Shown here piece after piece: positions 1 through 8,461 of a stretch of 64,000 nucleotides of DNA; within the stretch, counting starts at the first letter, position 1, and the number at the start of each line of letters is the position of its first letter. Source of the stretch: Paucibacter aquatile (lineage in GTDB: Bacteria; Pseudomonadota; Gammaproteobacteria; Burkholderiales; Burkholderiaceae_C); the NCBI RefSeq assembly GCF_002885975.1, contig NZ_POSP01000003.1, forward strand, positions 3,224,001 through 3,288,000. The letters are read 5' to 3'. A program made the position numbers and the translations under genes. Under the pieces are notes generated by a model that worked only from the letters and a program-made list of their open reading frames with translations, was not told the DNA's origin and made no database searches.

Positions 1-300
1 CTGACGAACCAGGCCCATGTGCATCTCTGGTTCGAGTCCTGCTTCGGCCATGCCGTGGCGCCGCTGCGCTCGCTTCAGGACGCGGTCGCCTCCTGGCCCG
101 AGTTCGCCACCGCGGTGGCCGTGCGCCTGGAGACCGACGATACGCTGACCGTGATCGCTCCCTACGGATTGGACGACCTTTTTGCCATGCGCATTCGCCG
201 CAACCCGGCGCGGGTCAGTGTCGGGACCTTTCGCCAGCGGGTGGCGCAGAAGCAGTACGCGCAACGGTGGCCACGGGTGCAGATCGAGGATGCGGAATGA
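1..300 (+). CDS. Nucleotidyltransferase family protein (NTP_transf_6 type), C-terminal part
   Basis: The frame is open from the first base, so the gene begins outside the window; about 99 C-terminal residues are visible. The sequence matches the end of the small nucleotidyltransferase family PF06042: a HLWFE motif near the left edge, then a run on whether the coordinates fit ('TAVAVRLETDD'), then the signature APYGLDDLF followed by a basic Arg/Asn stretch and a closing RWPR. The family is related to nucleotidyltransferase folds, but its substrate is not established. The stop overlaps the ATG of the next gene (ATGA at 297-300), so the two are probably co-translated. Family assignment is by recognition of these motifs only. 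Confidence 0.75.
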   Translation: MTNQAHVHLWFESCFGHAVAPLRSLQDAVASWPEFATAVAVRLETDDTLTVIAPYGLDDLFAMRIRRNPARVSVGTFRQRVAQKQYAQRWPRVQIEDAE

Positions 301-875
301 GCCCGCTTCAGCATTACATGACCGAGTTCCTGCGCTTCACCGCGCCTGACCCTGAGGCCCATGCGCGCAGCCTCGCCGCCTTGCGCGAGCAGCTGGCGCT
401 TCTGCAGGCCCGTGCCGAGGCCGGTGGGGCCGTGGATGAGATGAGCTTGCTGGAGGTGGTGGCCGATCTGGCCGGACTCTTGATCACGGCCCGCCACGAG
501 GACGAAGCCTTGCAACTTCTGCAGGCGCATGAGGCCCTGGCCGAGGCCGCGAGCCACGCCTCGCCCGTGCTGCACGAGGCCCTGGGCTGGTTCTGGTGTG
601 CCTACGCCACCGCCTTGCAGTACCTGGGCCAGCGTGCCGAGGCGGAGCCCATCTTCGCCCGCACCGTGGCCTTGTGGGAGGCCGGCGGCTGGGCGCGCTT
701 GCGTGCCATGGTGCTGCAGCATTGGGGCCGCAGCCTGGTGGAGCAGGGGCGCTTCGACGAGGCGGAGTCGCGCTTCAATCAGGCCTTGATCCTGCGGGTG
801 CAGCTGCAAGACCCGAAGCAGGCCACCACGCGCGAGGCGCTGGCGCTGTTGGCGCAGTTGCGCGGTCGGGCTTGA
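297..875 (+). CDS. Tetratricopeptide-repeat protein
   Basis: 192 aa, starting at the ATG that overlaps the stop of the preceding gene by four bases; a longer in-frame start at 267 would overlap that gene by 34 bases and is less likely. The protein is almost entirely alpha-helical and Ala/Leu-rich, with TPR-like helix pairs: 'EDEALQLLQAHEALAEA' around residues 65-80, 'GQRAEAEPIFARTVALWE' around 110-127 and 'GRFDEAESRFNQALIL' around 150-166. It has no signal peptide or membrane segment, so it should be cytoplasmic. TPR proteins bind other proteins; no partner can be named from the sequence. It sits in a short run of co-directional genes with the GNAT gene ten bases downstream. Confidence 0.7.
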   Translation: MSPLQHYMTEFLRFTAPDPEAHARSLAALREQLALLQARAEAGGAVDEMSLLEVVADLAGLLITARHEDEALQLLQAHEALAEAASHASPVLHEALGWFWCAYATALQYLGQRAEAEPIFARTVALWEAGGWARLRAMVLQHWGRSLVEQGRFDEAESRFNQALILRVQLQDPKQATTREALALLAQLRGRA

Positions 876-885
876 GTGGCCCCTC

Positions 886-1464
886 ATGATCTCGGACGAC
901 CTGCTGGCCCGGCTGGCCGCACCCATCGAATCCCCCCGCCTGTGGCTGGAGCCGCTGCGGGCCAGCCACGCAGCCGAGCTGTTTGAAGGCTTGCAAGAGC
1001 CCGAGCTCTACCGCTGGATCTCTATGCACAAGCCCGAAAGCGTGGAGGCCCTGGCCGCCCACTGGCGAATGCTGGAGGGCCGACGTTCACCCGATGGCCA
1101 GTTCGCCTGGCCGATCTGGGCCTTGCGACGCAAAGCCGATGGCTGCTGCCTGGGTCGGCTGGATGCCGAGATCGATGCGCAGCTGAACGCGCCCAATCTG
1201 GGCTACTACCTGCTGCGCCCCGCCTGGGGCCAGGGCTATGCCAGCGAGGCGGTGCAAGCCGCCACGGCCGCGTTGCGTGAGCGCGGCGTGCGGCGCATCG
1301 TCAGCACCGTGACCGTGGGCAATCTGGCCTCGGCACGGGTGCTGCAAAGAGCCGGTTTCGTTTTCGATCGCATTCTCAAGGACAACGACTGCATCTCCGG
1401 CCAGATGCACGACGACGAGGCGTATGTCTGGACGGCAGACGCGCTCTCAGCGCCCGCTGCTTGA
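886..1464 (+). CDS. GNAT family N-acetyltransferase (RimJ/RimL-like)
   Basis: 192 aa. The N-terminus 'ESPRLWLEPLRASHAAELFEGL' is the typical opening of RimJ/RimL-type acetyltransferases. The acetyl-CoA binding part follows: 'GYYLLRPAWGQGYASEAV' around residues 104-121 supplies the Q/R-x-x-G-x-G/A motif A in the form WGQGYA, and 'VGNLASARVLQRAGF' around 143-157 is the usual motif B helix. It probably acetylates an amino group on a small molecule or protein terminus; the substrate is unknown. It starts ten bases after the TPR gene. Its 3' end overlaps the convergent deacetylase gene by 18 bases. Confidence 0.88.
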   Translation: MISDDLLARLAAPIESPRLWLEPLRASHAAELFEGLQEPELYRWISMHKPESVEALAAHWRMLEGRRSPDGQFAWPIWALRRKADGCCLGRLDAEIDAQLNAPNLGYYLLRPAWGQGYASEAVQAATAALRERGVRRIVSTVTVGNLASARVLQRAGFVFDRILKDNDCISGQMHDDEAYVWTADALSAPAA

Positions 1465-2331
1465 GGAGCCGGCCGCCGCCTCGGCCTTGAGCCCCACGCG
1501 CTGCGCCCGCAGATGCCGGGCGATGTTGACAAAGCTGTCCACCCAGAAGCGCTCCGGGTGGGCCGCCAGATGTTGGAGCAAGGCCTGGTGGGCTTCCTTG
1601 GAGACACTCAGATGGTCGCCGCCGATGCCGTGGAAGGTGAGGCTGGCCAGCGTGCCCTGAGCGGCCGCCTGTTCGACGATGGCGATCAGCTCGGCGCCGC
1701 TCGAGCCCACCGGCCCGGCCGTGGGCACATCGGCCAGGTCCAGCGTGGCCAGTGAGGGAACGACCCCGCCAACGCGCGTCTTCATGGCCAGAAACTCCCC
1801 CGCCACGGCTGGAAGGTAAGGCTTGCCGCCGGCCAGTGGATCCGTGCAGGGGGCGGTGTAGGTGCGCTGGGTTTGGCCGTCGATGGCATGCAAGTAGGCA
1901 TTGGCCAGCTGCACCTCTTCCAGCATCTGGGCCACGCTGATCTTGTCGAGATTGCGGTGCGGCGCTACCCAATCGCGGCCGGGCGCCGAGCGGGAGCAGG
2001 GGTGGAACAGGGTGTGGTTGCCCAGTTCATGGCCCGCGGCCGCGGCACGCCGCCATTCCGGCAGGCGTTGCCGGACGACCGGGCTGGCCAGGGTCAGGTA
2101 GAAGCTGGCTTTGAGGCCCAGCGCGTTCAGCGCCGGGATGGCGTGGTCGAGCTGGCTGTCCAGGGCGTCGTCGTAGGACAGGCTGACCGCCGCCCGGGCG
2201 CCGCCGGGCCAGCTGAAAGCAGGGCTGGGTGCCTGGGCCCAGCTACCGGCACTGCTGCCGAGTAAACAGGCCGTCAGCAGCAGGCTGCGCAGCCGGGCCG
2301 GGACGAGGGCCCGGCGAGACGGGTTCTTCAT
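1447..2331 (-). CDS. Secreted polysaccharide deacetylase (NodB-like)
   Basis: 294 aa from the ATG giving MKNPSRRALVP; upstream in-frame ATGs at 2340-2352 would only add a short Met-rich leader. Basic residues plus a hydrophobic stretch ending in 'SSAGSWAQA' form a signal peptide. The NodB-type domain starts with 'AAVSLSYDDALDSQ' (catalytic and metal Asp pair), followed by 'GHELGNHTLFHP', which carries the two metal-binding histidines spaced as H-x(3)-H. Members hydrolyse N- or O-acetyl groups from chitin, peptidoglycan or exopolysaccharide; the substrate here is not deducible. It is transcribed away from the divergent permease gene, with about 157 bases between the two starts for both promoters. 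Confidence 0.85.
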   Translation of the reverse strand: MKNPSRRALVPARLRSLLLTACLLGSSAGSWAQAPSPAFSWPGGARAAVSLSYDDALDSQLDHAIPALNALGLKASFYLTLASPVVRQRLPEWRRAAAAGHELGNHTLFHPCSRSAPGRDWVAPHRNLDKISVAQMLEEVQLANAYLHAIDGQTQRTYTAPCTDPLAGGKPYLPAVAGEFLAMKTRVGGVVPSLATLDLADVPTAGPVGSSGAELIAIVEQAAAQGTLASLTFHGIGGDHLSVSKEAHQALLQHLAAHPERFWVDSFVNIARHLRAQRVGLKAEAAAGSSSSGR

Positions 2332-2488
2332 GGGCTTCATCATCATGCGCATTCGATCGCGGGAGGGTGGGTCGCACCCGACGGGCAGCCGGGCTCAGCG
2401 CGGCGATGATACGCAGGGCCTGGCCCCTGCCGCCTTGTCGCGCCTTCACGCTTTGCAAAACCTTGACCTGGACGCCGCCCTTCCTCTC

Positions 2489-3868
2489 ATGACTCCGCGC
2501 CCCCAAGCCAACTCTGTCGACACGCCCGAGCCGCGCGCACCGTTGCCGATGCGCCAGCTCGATGTCCGCCACGCCGTGGCCTTGTGTGTGGGCATGGTGG
2601 TGGGGGCGGGCATCTTCAAGACCTCGCCCATGGTGGCCCAGGCCTTGTCGGGGGACCCGGCTTTGCTGGCCGCCTGGGGCTTGGGCGGACTGCTGTCCTT
2701 CATCGGCGCCCTGTGTTTTGCCGAGCTGGCGGCGGCTTTCCCCGACCCCGGTGGCGATTACCACTTCCTGCGCCGGGCCTATGGGCACCGCCTGGGCTTT
2801 CTGTTCGCCTGGTCGCGCTTTGCCGTCATTCACACCGGCTCCATGGCCTTGCTGGCTTTTGTCTTTGGCGACTATCTGGCCCAGGTGCTGGATCTCAGCC
2901 CTTGGTTGGGCCACCACGCCAGTGCGGCGCTGGCGGCCGGGCTGATCGTGCTGCTGACGGTGCTGAACCTGCGCGGCGTGCGAGTGGGCCTGGGCACGCA
3001 GCTGGGGCTGCTGGCCGTGGTGATCGTGGCCCTGCTGGCGCTGGCCCTCGGTGCCGGCAGCCAGATCCTGGCGGGGCAGGCCGCGCAGGCGCCCGCCTTG
3101 CCGGGCCAGGCGACCCGCCACGATTGGGGCATGGCCCTGGTCTTTGTGTTCCTGGCCTATGGCGGCTGGAGCGATGCGGCCACGCTCTCGGCCGAGATGC
3201 GCGACCCGCAGCGCGGCATCGTGCGTGCCCTGCTTTGGGGTCTGGGTCTGGTCACCGGCCTCTACCTGCTGGCCAACTGGGCCTATCTGCAGGTGCTGGG
3301 CCTGGAGGGCCTGGCGCGCAGCGAGGCGCCGGCGGCCGATCTGATGCGAGCGGCCTTCGGTGCGCCGGGCGAGTTCCTGATGGTGGCCCTGGTCAGTCTG
3401 ACGGCGCTGTCGGTGATGAACGCCATCTTCATCGCCAGCCCGCGCACCACCTATGCCGCCGCCCGCGATCTGGCGGCCGAGCTGCATCTGGCACGCTGGG
3501 ACCCGCAGCGCGGCACACCCACCGCCGCCGTGCTGGCCACCGGCGCCGTGGCCCTGGCCCTGGTGGGCATGGGCGCGCTGATGCGCGCCGGCTTCTCGAC
3601 CCTGGTGGACTACCTCTCGCCCGTCTACTGGGCCTTCATGAGCTTGAGCGCCCTGGCGCTGATCGTGCTGCGCCGGCGCGAGCCACTGGCGCCGCGGCCT
3701 TTCCGGGTGCCGCTCTATCCCTGGCTGCCCCTGGTGTTTGCAGCCAGCAGCCTCTATCTGTTCGGTGCCAGCGTGCTCTACGTCAAGGCCGGCGCCCTGG
3801 TGGGCCTGCTGGTCCTGGCCCTGGGCCTGCCGTTGCTGGTGTGGCGCCGTGGTCCTGCGTCGGCCTAG
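2489..3868 (+). CDS. APC-family amino acid permease
   Basis: 459 aa. I chose the ATG giving MTPRPQANS because earlier in-frame codons run through the neighbouring promoter region and encode no membrane segment. The first transmembrane helix carries the APC signature 'GMVVGAGIFKTSP' around residues 34-46, and 'GWSDAATLSAEMRDPQRGI' around 227-245 is the conserved helix 6/loop region. About twelve hydrophobic segments follow in the usual order, with 'SPRTTYAAARDLAAEL' before helix 9. The protein should be an inner-membrane amino acid or polyamine importer or exchanger driven by ions; specificity cannot be read. No transporter regulator is adjacent. Confidence 0.88.
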   Translation: MTPRPQANSVDTPEPRAPLPMRQLDVRHAVALCVGMVVGAGIFKTSPMVAQALSGDPALLAAWGLGGLLSFIGALCFAELAAAFPDPGGDYHFLRRAYGHRLGFLFAWSRFAVIHTGSMALLAFVFGDYLAQVLDLSPWLGHHASAALAAGLIVLLTVLNLRGVRVGLGTQLGLLAVVIVALLALALGAGSQILAGQAAQAPALPGQATRHDWGMALVFVFLAYGGWSDAATLSAEMRDPQRGIVRALLWGLGLVTGLYLLANWAYLQVLGLEGLARSEAPAADLMRAAFGAPGEFLMVALVSLTALSVMNAIFIASPRTTYAAARDLAAELHLARWDPQRGTPTAAVLATGAVALALVGMGALMRAGFSTLVDYLSPVYWAFMSLSALALIVLRRREPLAPRPFRVPLYPWLPLVFAASSLYLFGASVLYVKAGALVGLLVLALGLPLLVWRRGPASA

Positions 3869-3941
3869 CATCGAATTCACACGGAGTTTGAAAGGGTTTG
3901 ACCGGGCTGCTGCAGGCGAGGAGCCGGCTTAGCCTTGGGGT

Positions 3942-4664
3942 ATGAAAGACCTTCTGTTTCCTGAGCCCCCGGCTGCAGCCGAGATCGAGCGTCTGGACCA
4001 GGTGCTCAGCGAGCGCCAGAGCGCATGGTGGGATGCGTTCTATGCCCGGCGCGAAGGCCGGCAGGTGCCCTTCTTTGGGCGCGCGCCCGATGAGAGCCTG
4101 GCGGCCTGGGTGGAGGCCGGAGACATCCAGCCCGGCCCCGCCCTCGATCTGGGCTGCGGCAACGGCCGCAACACGGTCTACCTGGCCCAGGCCGGTTTTG
4201 CTGCCGAGGGTGTGGACTACGCCAACGAGGCCATCGCCTGGGCGGGCCAGCGCGCCCGGGAGGCCGGCCTGCCCAGCCTGCCCTTGACGGCCTGTTCAGT
4301 CTTTGATTTGCAGCGGCCCTTGGGCCACTACGCCCTGGTCTGTGATTCCGGTTGCTTTCACCACCTGCCACCCCATCGGCGCGCGCTGTACCGGGACCAG
4401 CTGCTGGCCTGGCTGCGCCCGGGCGGCGTGCTGGCGCTGTGCTGCTTCCGGCCCGAGGGCGGCAGCGGCCTCAGCGATGACGAGGTTTACGAGCGCGGCA
4501 CCCTGGGAGGCGGGCTGGGCTACGACGAGGATCAGCTGCGCGGCTTCTGGGGCGCCACGTTTGACATCGAATGCCTGCGGCCCATGCGTGCCCAGGCCCC
4601 GGGCAGCGCGCTGTTTGGCGCCGAGTGTTTGTGGGTCATGCGGGCACGCAAGCCTCAGGTCTGA
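3942..4664 (+). CDS. Class I SAM-dependent methyltransferase (TehB/thiopurine-like)
   Basis: 240 aa. Motif I is clear: 'ALDLGCGNGRNTVYLAQAGF' around residues 67-86, with the acidic residue after beta 2 in 'GVDYANEAI'. The N-terminal 'WWDAFYARREGRQVPFFGRAPDESL' resembles the cap of TehB/thiopurine methyltransferase-like enzymes, and 'CDSGCFHHLPPHRRALY' around 131-147 corresponds to motif post-II with the usual HHLP. The C-terminus contains 'LRPGGVLALCCF'. It is a soluble SAM methyltransferase; the methyl acceptor is unknown. Its last ten bases overlap the 3' end of the convergent diguanylate cyclase gene. Confidence 0.85.
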   Translation: MKDLLFPEPPAAAEIERLDQVLSERQSAWWDAFYARREGRQVPFFGRAPDESLAAWVEAGDIQPGPALDLGCGNGRNTVYLAQAGFAAEGVDYANEAIAWAGQRAREAGLPSLPLTACSVFDLQRPLGHYALVCDSGCFHHLPPHRRALYRDQLLAWLRPGGVLALCCFRPEGGSGLSDDEVYERGTLGGGLGYDEDQLRGFWGATFDIECLRPMRAQAPGSALFGAECLWVMRARKPQV

Positions 4665-5824
4665 GCCGGGCTTGAGGGCCTGGGCGCGGCGTTGGTCTCC
4701 ATGCCGGCCGCGTCGAACAGGGCGCAGCCGCCTTTGCCGTTGCGCTTGACGGTGTACATGGCCAGGTCGGCGCGTCGGCGCAGCAGGCCGCTGTTGTCGC
4801 CATGGTCGGGGTACAGGCTGATGCCGATGCTGCAGCCGATGCGCAGCTGGGCCTCGGCCGTGTCGATGGGGGCGGCCAGTGACTGGACCAACTTCTCGGC
4901 CACGGCGGTGGCGGCCTGCGTGTCGCTCAGCTCACTCAGCACCACCAGAAACTCATCGCCGCCGATGCGCGCCGCGGTGTCGCGCGCGCGCAGGGCTTGC
5001 TGCAGCCGCCGCGCCACCTCTTTCAGCACCGCATCGCCGGCGGCGTGGCCGTGGCGATCGTTGGCGTCTTTGAAGCCGTCCAGGTCGATGAAGAGCAGGC
5101 CGACGCGGGCCTGGCTGCGGGCCGCGGCGTGCAGCGCCATGTCCAGCCGATCGGTGGCCAGGCTGAGGTTGGGCAGGCCGGTCAGGGGGTCGTGGATGGC
5201 TTGCTGGGCGATCAGATCGCGCTGCCGCTGCAGCTCGGCCAGCATGCCCAGCAGGGCCTGGCGGAAGGAGACCAGGGCCGTCAGCACCAGGGCTACCACG
5301 GCCATGGTGGTGAGCAGGGTGGCCAGCCAGGCGCTGGGCGTGACCATATAGTGCTGCGGGTCGAAAGACAGGCGCAGCATGCCGCTGGAAAAGCCGGCCC
5401 CGATCCCGCTCATCAGCAGCACCGCGGCCAGCACGCCGAGCAGGGCGACCCGGGGCGGGTAGATCAGGGCCATCAGCATGCAGCTGACCAGCAGCCAGAG
5501 CAGGCCGGTGCCCAGCAAGCCCAGTGACACCAGGGCCGCCATGCCCACGCACCAGAAGATGCTGTTGAGGATCAGGCCCTTGAGGCGCCAGCTCAGCCGA
5601 TGGCGCTGCGAGTGCAGCGCCAGGTACCCCAGACCGATGGCCAGGAACAGGCTGTAGAGAGGCAGCCAGCCGGTGCTGAAGGCGCGGGTGAGCGAGGCCG
5701 GCACGCCGATCAAGGTGATCCACAGCCCGCCTTGCCAAATGTTCTCGATCAGGGCGGCGTGGACCTCGTCCAGCTCGGCGGCCTGGGTGGGGGTGGCGGG
5801 AAGCAGGGCTCTCAGCCAGCGCAT
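4655..5824 (-). CDS. Membrane-bound diguanylate cyclase (GGDEF)
   Basis: 389 aa from the ATG giving MRWLRALLPATP; a GAGGAG sits 8 bases before it, and earlier in-frame codons lack an RBS. The N-terminal half has about five or six hydrophobic helices (residues 25-190) and no known sensor motif, followed by a short coiled-coil-like linker 'LGMLAELQRQRDLIAQQA'. The GGDEF domain starts at 'HDPLTGLPNL' and carries the intact active site GGDEF at residues 288-292, so it should make c-di-GMP from two GTP. An RxxD (RARD) lies five residues ahead of it, matching the inhibitory I-site. There is no EAL domain. The local partner in c-di-GMP turnover could be the HD-GYP protein at 56.6 kb. Confidence 0.93.
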   Translation of the reverse strand: MRWLRALLPATPTQAAELDEVHAALIENIWQGGLWITLIGVPASLTRAFSTGWLPLYSLFLAIGLGYLALHSQRHRLSWRLKGLILNSIFWCVGMAALVSLGLLGTGLLWLLVSCMLMALIYPPRVALLGVLAAVLLMSGIGAGFSSGMLRLSFDPQHYMVTPSAWLATLLTTMAVVALVLTALVSFRQALLGMLAELQRQRDLIAQQAIHDPLTGLPNLSLATDRLDMALHAAARSQARVGLLFIDLDGFKDANDRHGHAAGDAVLKEVARRLQQALRARDTAARIGGDEFLVVLSELSDTQAATAVAEKLVQSLAAPIDTAEAQLRIGCSIGISLYPDHGDNSGLLRRRADLAMYTVKRNGKGGCALFDAAGMETNAAPRPSSPAQT

Positions 5825-5956
5825 GGATGCACTCCTCGGGGTGGTCCGGGCCATGCTAGCGCCGGAGCTCGCCAAGGTGCAGAGGGAATGTGCTCGCCCC
5901 CCAGTGGAGGGCGTGGCGCTCTTTCCTCACTGTGGCGCTTCATGCACACTGCGCGC

Positions 5957-6646
5957 ATGCGTTCCGAAGAAGAAGTTGATGTTCCCGCTCCTGCTGCGCC
6001 GGCTCCTGCGGCCGGCCCGTCCCGCGCCAGCGCGCCGTATTTCGATCCCAGCATTCATGCCCACACCGCGTTTGAAGATGCCCAGGCCATCTTCACCGGC
6101 GTGCTTTTCGTGTCCCTGGCCCTGATCCTGTTTGCCCAGGTCGGCCTGCTGACCGGCGGCACGGCCGGCGCCGCGTTTGTGCTGCATTACGCCACCGGCA
6201 TCAGCCTGGGCAAGCTGTTCTTCATCATCAACATCCCCTTTTACTGGTTTGCCTGGCAGCGCATGGGGCGCGAGTTCACACTCAAGACCTTCATCGCCAT
6301 CGCCTGGCTGTCGGCGCTGACCGAGTGGTCGCCCAAGCTCTTCGCCATCGAGCGCCTGCACCCGGCTTATGCCGCCGTGCTGGGCGGCTTGCTGCTCGGC
6401 TCGGGCTGCCTGTTTCTGGCCCGGCATCGTGCCAGCCTGGGCGGCGCCACCATCGTGTCGCTCTACCTCCAGCATGCGAAAGGCTGGCGGGCCGGCAAGG
6501 TGCAGATGGGCATCGACTGCGTGATCGTGCTGTGCGCGCTGACCGTGGTGGACCCGACCCGCGTGGCCTATTCGGTGCTGGCGGCGGTGGTGATGAACCT
6601 CTTCATCGCCGTCAACCACAAGCCGGGTCGTTACGCCGTGCTTTGA
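5957..6646 (+). CDS. YitT family membrane protein
   Basis: 229 aa from the ATG giving MRSEEEVDVPA; an in-frame ATG at 5942 is an alternative, and neither has a strong RBS. After a Pro/Ala-rich cytoplasmic tail there are five to six hydrophobic segments from residue 45 on. The pattern 'GGTAGAAFVLHYATGISLGKLFFIINIPFYW' region (read as three short motifs GGTAG, TGISLG and NIPFYW) is the YitT/DUF161 family core. The family is a conserved inner-membrane protein group of uncertain function. The gene lies between the divergent GGDEF gene and the amidohydrolase gene and has its own promoter space of about 130 bases. Confidence 0.82.
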   Translation: MRSEEEVDVPAPAAPAPAAGPSRASAPYFDPSIHAHTAFEDAQAIFTGVLFVSLALILFAQVGLLTGGTAGAAFVLHYATGISLGKLFFIINIPFYWFAWQRMGREFTLKTFIAIAWLSALTEWSPKLFAIERLHPAYAAVLGGLLLGSGCLFLARHRASLGGATIVSLYLQHAKGWRAGKVQMGIDCVIVLCALTVVDPTRVAYSVLAAVVMNLFIAVNHKPGRYAVL

Positions 6647-6732
6647 CGGGCTGCGGGCCGGGCTGGGGTCACGGCCTTCAAGTATTCTTGGCGCTTCCTC
6701 GGTTGGGGCATGCTGCCCCGGGAGCCTTGCCC

Positions 6733-8460
6733 ATGCGTCCTGTCGATCTTCCGCGTGCTCTGGTCTTGAGCGCTTTGGCCTTCAGCCTGAATCTGCAGGC
6801 CGCAGCGCCGCTGCCGGCCGACACCATCTACCTGCACGGTGATGTGGTCACCATGAATGATGGCCAGCCCAGCGCCCAGGCCCTGGCCGTGCGTGCCGGC
6901 CGCATCCAGGCGGTGGGCAGCGAGGCCGAGGTGCGCGCCCTGCAAGGCGCCAAGACCCGGGTGGTGGACCTCAAGGGTCAGGCCTTGCTGCCGGGCTTTG
7001 TCGACGCCCATGGCCATGTCTCGCTGACGGGATTGCAGGCCGTGTCGGCCAATCTGCTGCCGCCGCCCGATGGCAAGGGCAGCAGCGTGGCCGCCATTCA
7101 GGGCCTGCTGCGCGATTACGCCAAGGGCCCGGTGGCGCGCAGTCACAAGATCATTCTTGGCTTCGGCTATGACGAGGCGCAGTTGAAAGAGCGCCGGGCG
7201 CCCACCCGCCAGGAGCTGGACGCGGTGTCCAAAGACTTGCCCGTGATCATCATTCATCAGAGCGGGCATCTGGGCGTACTCAACAGCAAGGCTTTGCAGC
7301 TGGCCGGCCTGAACGCGGAAACCAAGGACCCCGAAGGTGGCCACATCCAGCGCGAGGCCGATGGCAAGACGCCCAACGGCGTGCTGGAAGAAACCGCCTG
7401 GTTCAGTGCCGGCATGGGCCTGGTCCAGCCCTCGCCGCAGGACTATGCCGCCATGCTGCTGGAGGGCCAGAAGCTGTACGCCAAGTTCGGCTTCACCACC
7501 GGCCAGGACGGCCGCTCGGACGAGGCCAGCAACAAGACCTGGGTGGCGCTGTCGCAAGGCGGCAAGATGCTGATCGACCTGGTCTCCTACCCCGACATCA
7601 CCTTGCCCTTCACTGCGGGCCTGATGGACCAGCCGGGCGGCTTTTGGGGCCGCGAGTACAAAGGCGGTTTCCGCATCGGCGGCGTCAAGCTGAGCCTCGA
7701 TGGCTCGCCGCAGGGCAAGACGGCCTTCCTGACCCACCCTTATCACCACCCGCCGGCTGGCAAGGCCGACGACTACCGCGGCTACCCCGCGCTCAGCGAT
7801 GAGGCCACCCAGCAGGCGGTGGATCAAGCCTATGCCAAGGGCTGGCAGCTGCTGGTGCACACCAATGGCGATGCGGCGTCCGACCAGATGCTGCGCGCCG
7901 TCGACGCAGCCACGGCCAAGTACGGCGCGGCCGACCGGCGCACGGTGATGATCCATGCCCAGACCGTGCGCGAGGACCAGCTGGACGCCATGAAGCGCCT
8001 GGCCGTGACGCCGAGTTTCTTCGGCATGCATGCCTACTACTGGGGCGATTGGCACCGCGACGAAACCCTGGGCCCGGTGCGCGGCGACCGCATCTCGCCG
8101 GCGCAATCGGCGCTGCGCCGCCAGATGATCTTCACCCAGCATCACGACGCGCCGGTGGCCTTCCCTGACGCCATCGCCATCCTCGACGCGGTGGTCAACC
8201 GCCGCACCCGCAGCGGCGACATCCTCGGCCCCGATCAGCGCCTGCCGGTCGAGGTGGCGCTCAAGTCCATCACCTTGTGGGCCGCCTGGCAGCATTTCGA
8301 GGAGGCGAGCAAGGGCTCGCTGGAGGTGGGCAAGCTGGCCGATCTGGTGGTGCTGTCCAAGAACCCGCTGACCGTGCCGCCGGCCCAGCTGCGCAGCATC
8401 CAGGTGCGCGAGACCATCAAGGCCGGCCGCAGCATCTACCGCGCGCCGGCGGCCCGCTGA
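6733..8460 (+). CDS. Exported YtcJ-like amidohydrolase (amidohydrolase_3)
   Basis: 575 aa. Residues 1-22 form a signal peptide ending near 'NLQAAAP', unusual for a family that is often cytoplasmic, so it probably works in the periplasm. 'DTIYLHGDVVTMND' starts the split beta-sandwich, 'LLPGFVDAHGHVSLTG' around residues 88-103 holds the HxH metal ligands, and later metal/catalytic residues are suggested by 'LLVHTNGDAASDQ', 'VMIHAQTVREDQ' and 'VAFPDAIAILDAV'. 'VGKLADLVVLSKNPL' near the end is the family's closing motif. It should hydrolyse an amide or related C-N bond of an unknown substrate. The next gene starts two bases after its stop, suggesting one transcript. Confidence 0.88.
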   Translation: MRPVDLPRALVLSALAFSLNLQAAAPLPADTIYLHGDVVTMNDGQPSAQALAVRAGRIQAVGSEAEVRALQGAKTRVVDLKGQALLPGFVDAHGHVSLTGLQAVSANLLPPPDGKGSSVAAIQGLLRDYAKGPVARSHKIILGFGYDEAQLKERRAPTRQELDAVSKDLPVIIIHQSGHLGVLNSKALQLAGLNAETKDPEGGHIQREADGKTPNGVLEETAWFSAGMGLVQPSPQDYAAMLLEGQKLYAKFGFTTGQDGRSDEASNKTWVALSQGGKMLIDLVSYPDITLPFTAGLMDQPGGFWGREYKGGFRIGGVKLSLDGSPQGKTAFLTHPYHHPPAGKADDYRGYPALSDEATQQAVDQAYAKGWQLLVHTNGDAASDQMLRAVDAATAKYGAADRRTVMIHAQTVREDQLDAMKRLAVTPSFFGMHAYYWGDWHRDETLGPVRGDRISPAQSALRRQMIFTQHHDAPVAFPDAIAILDAVVNRRTRSGDILGPDQRLPVEVALKSITLWAAWQHFEEASKGSLEVGKLADLVVLSKNPLTVPPAQLRSIQVRETIKAGRSIYRAPAAR

Positions 8461-8461
8461 G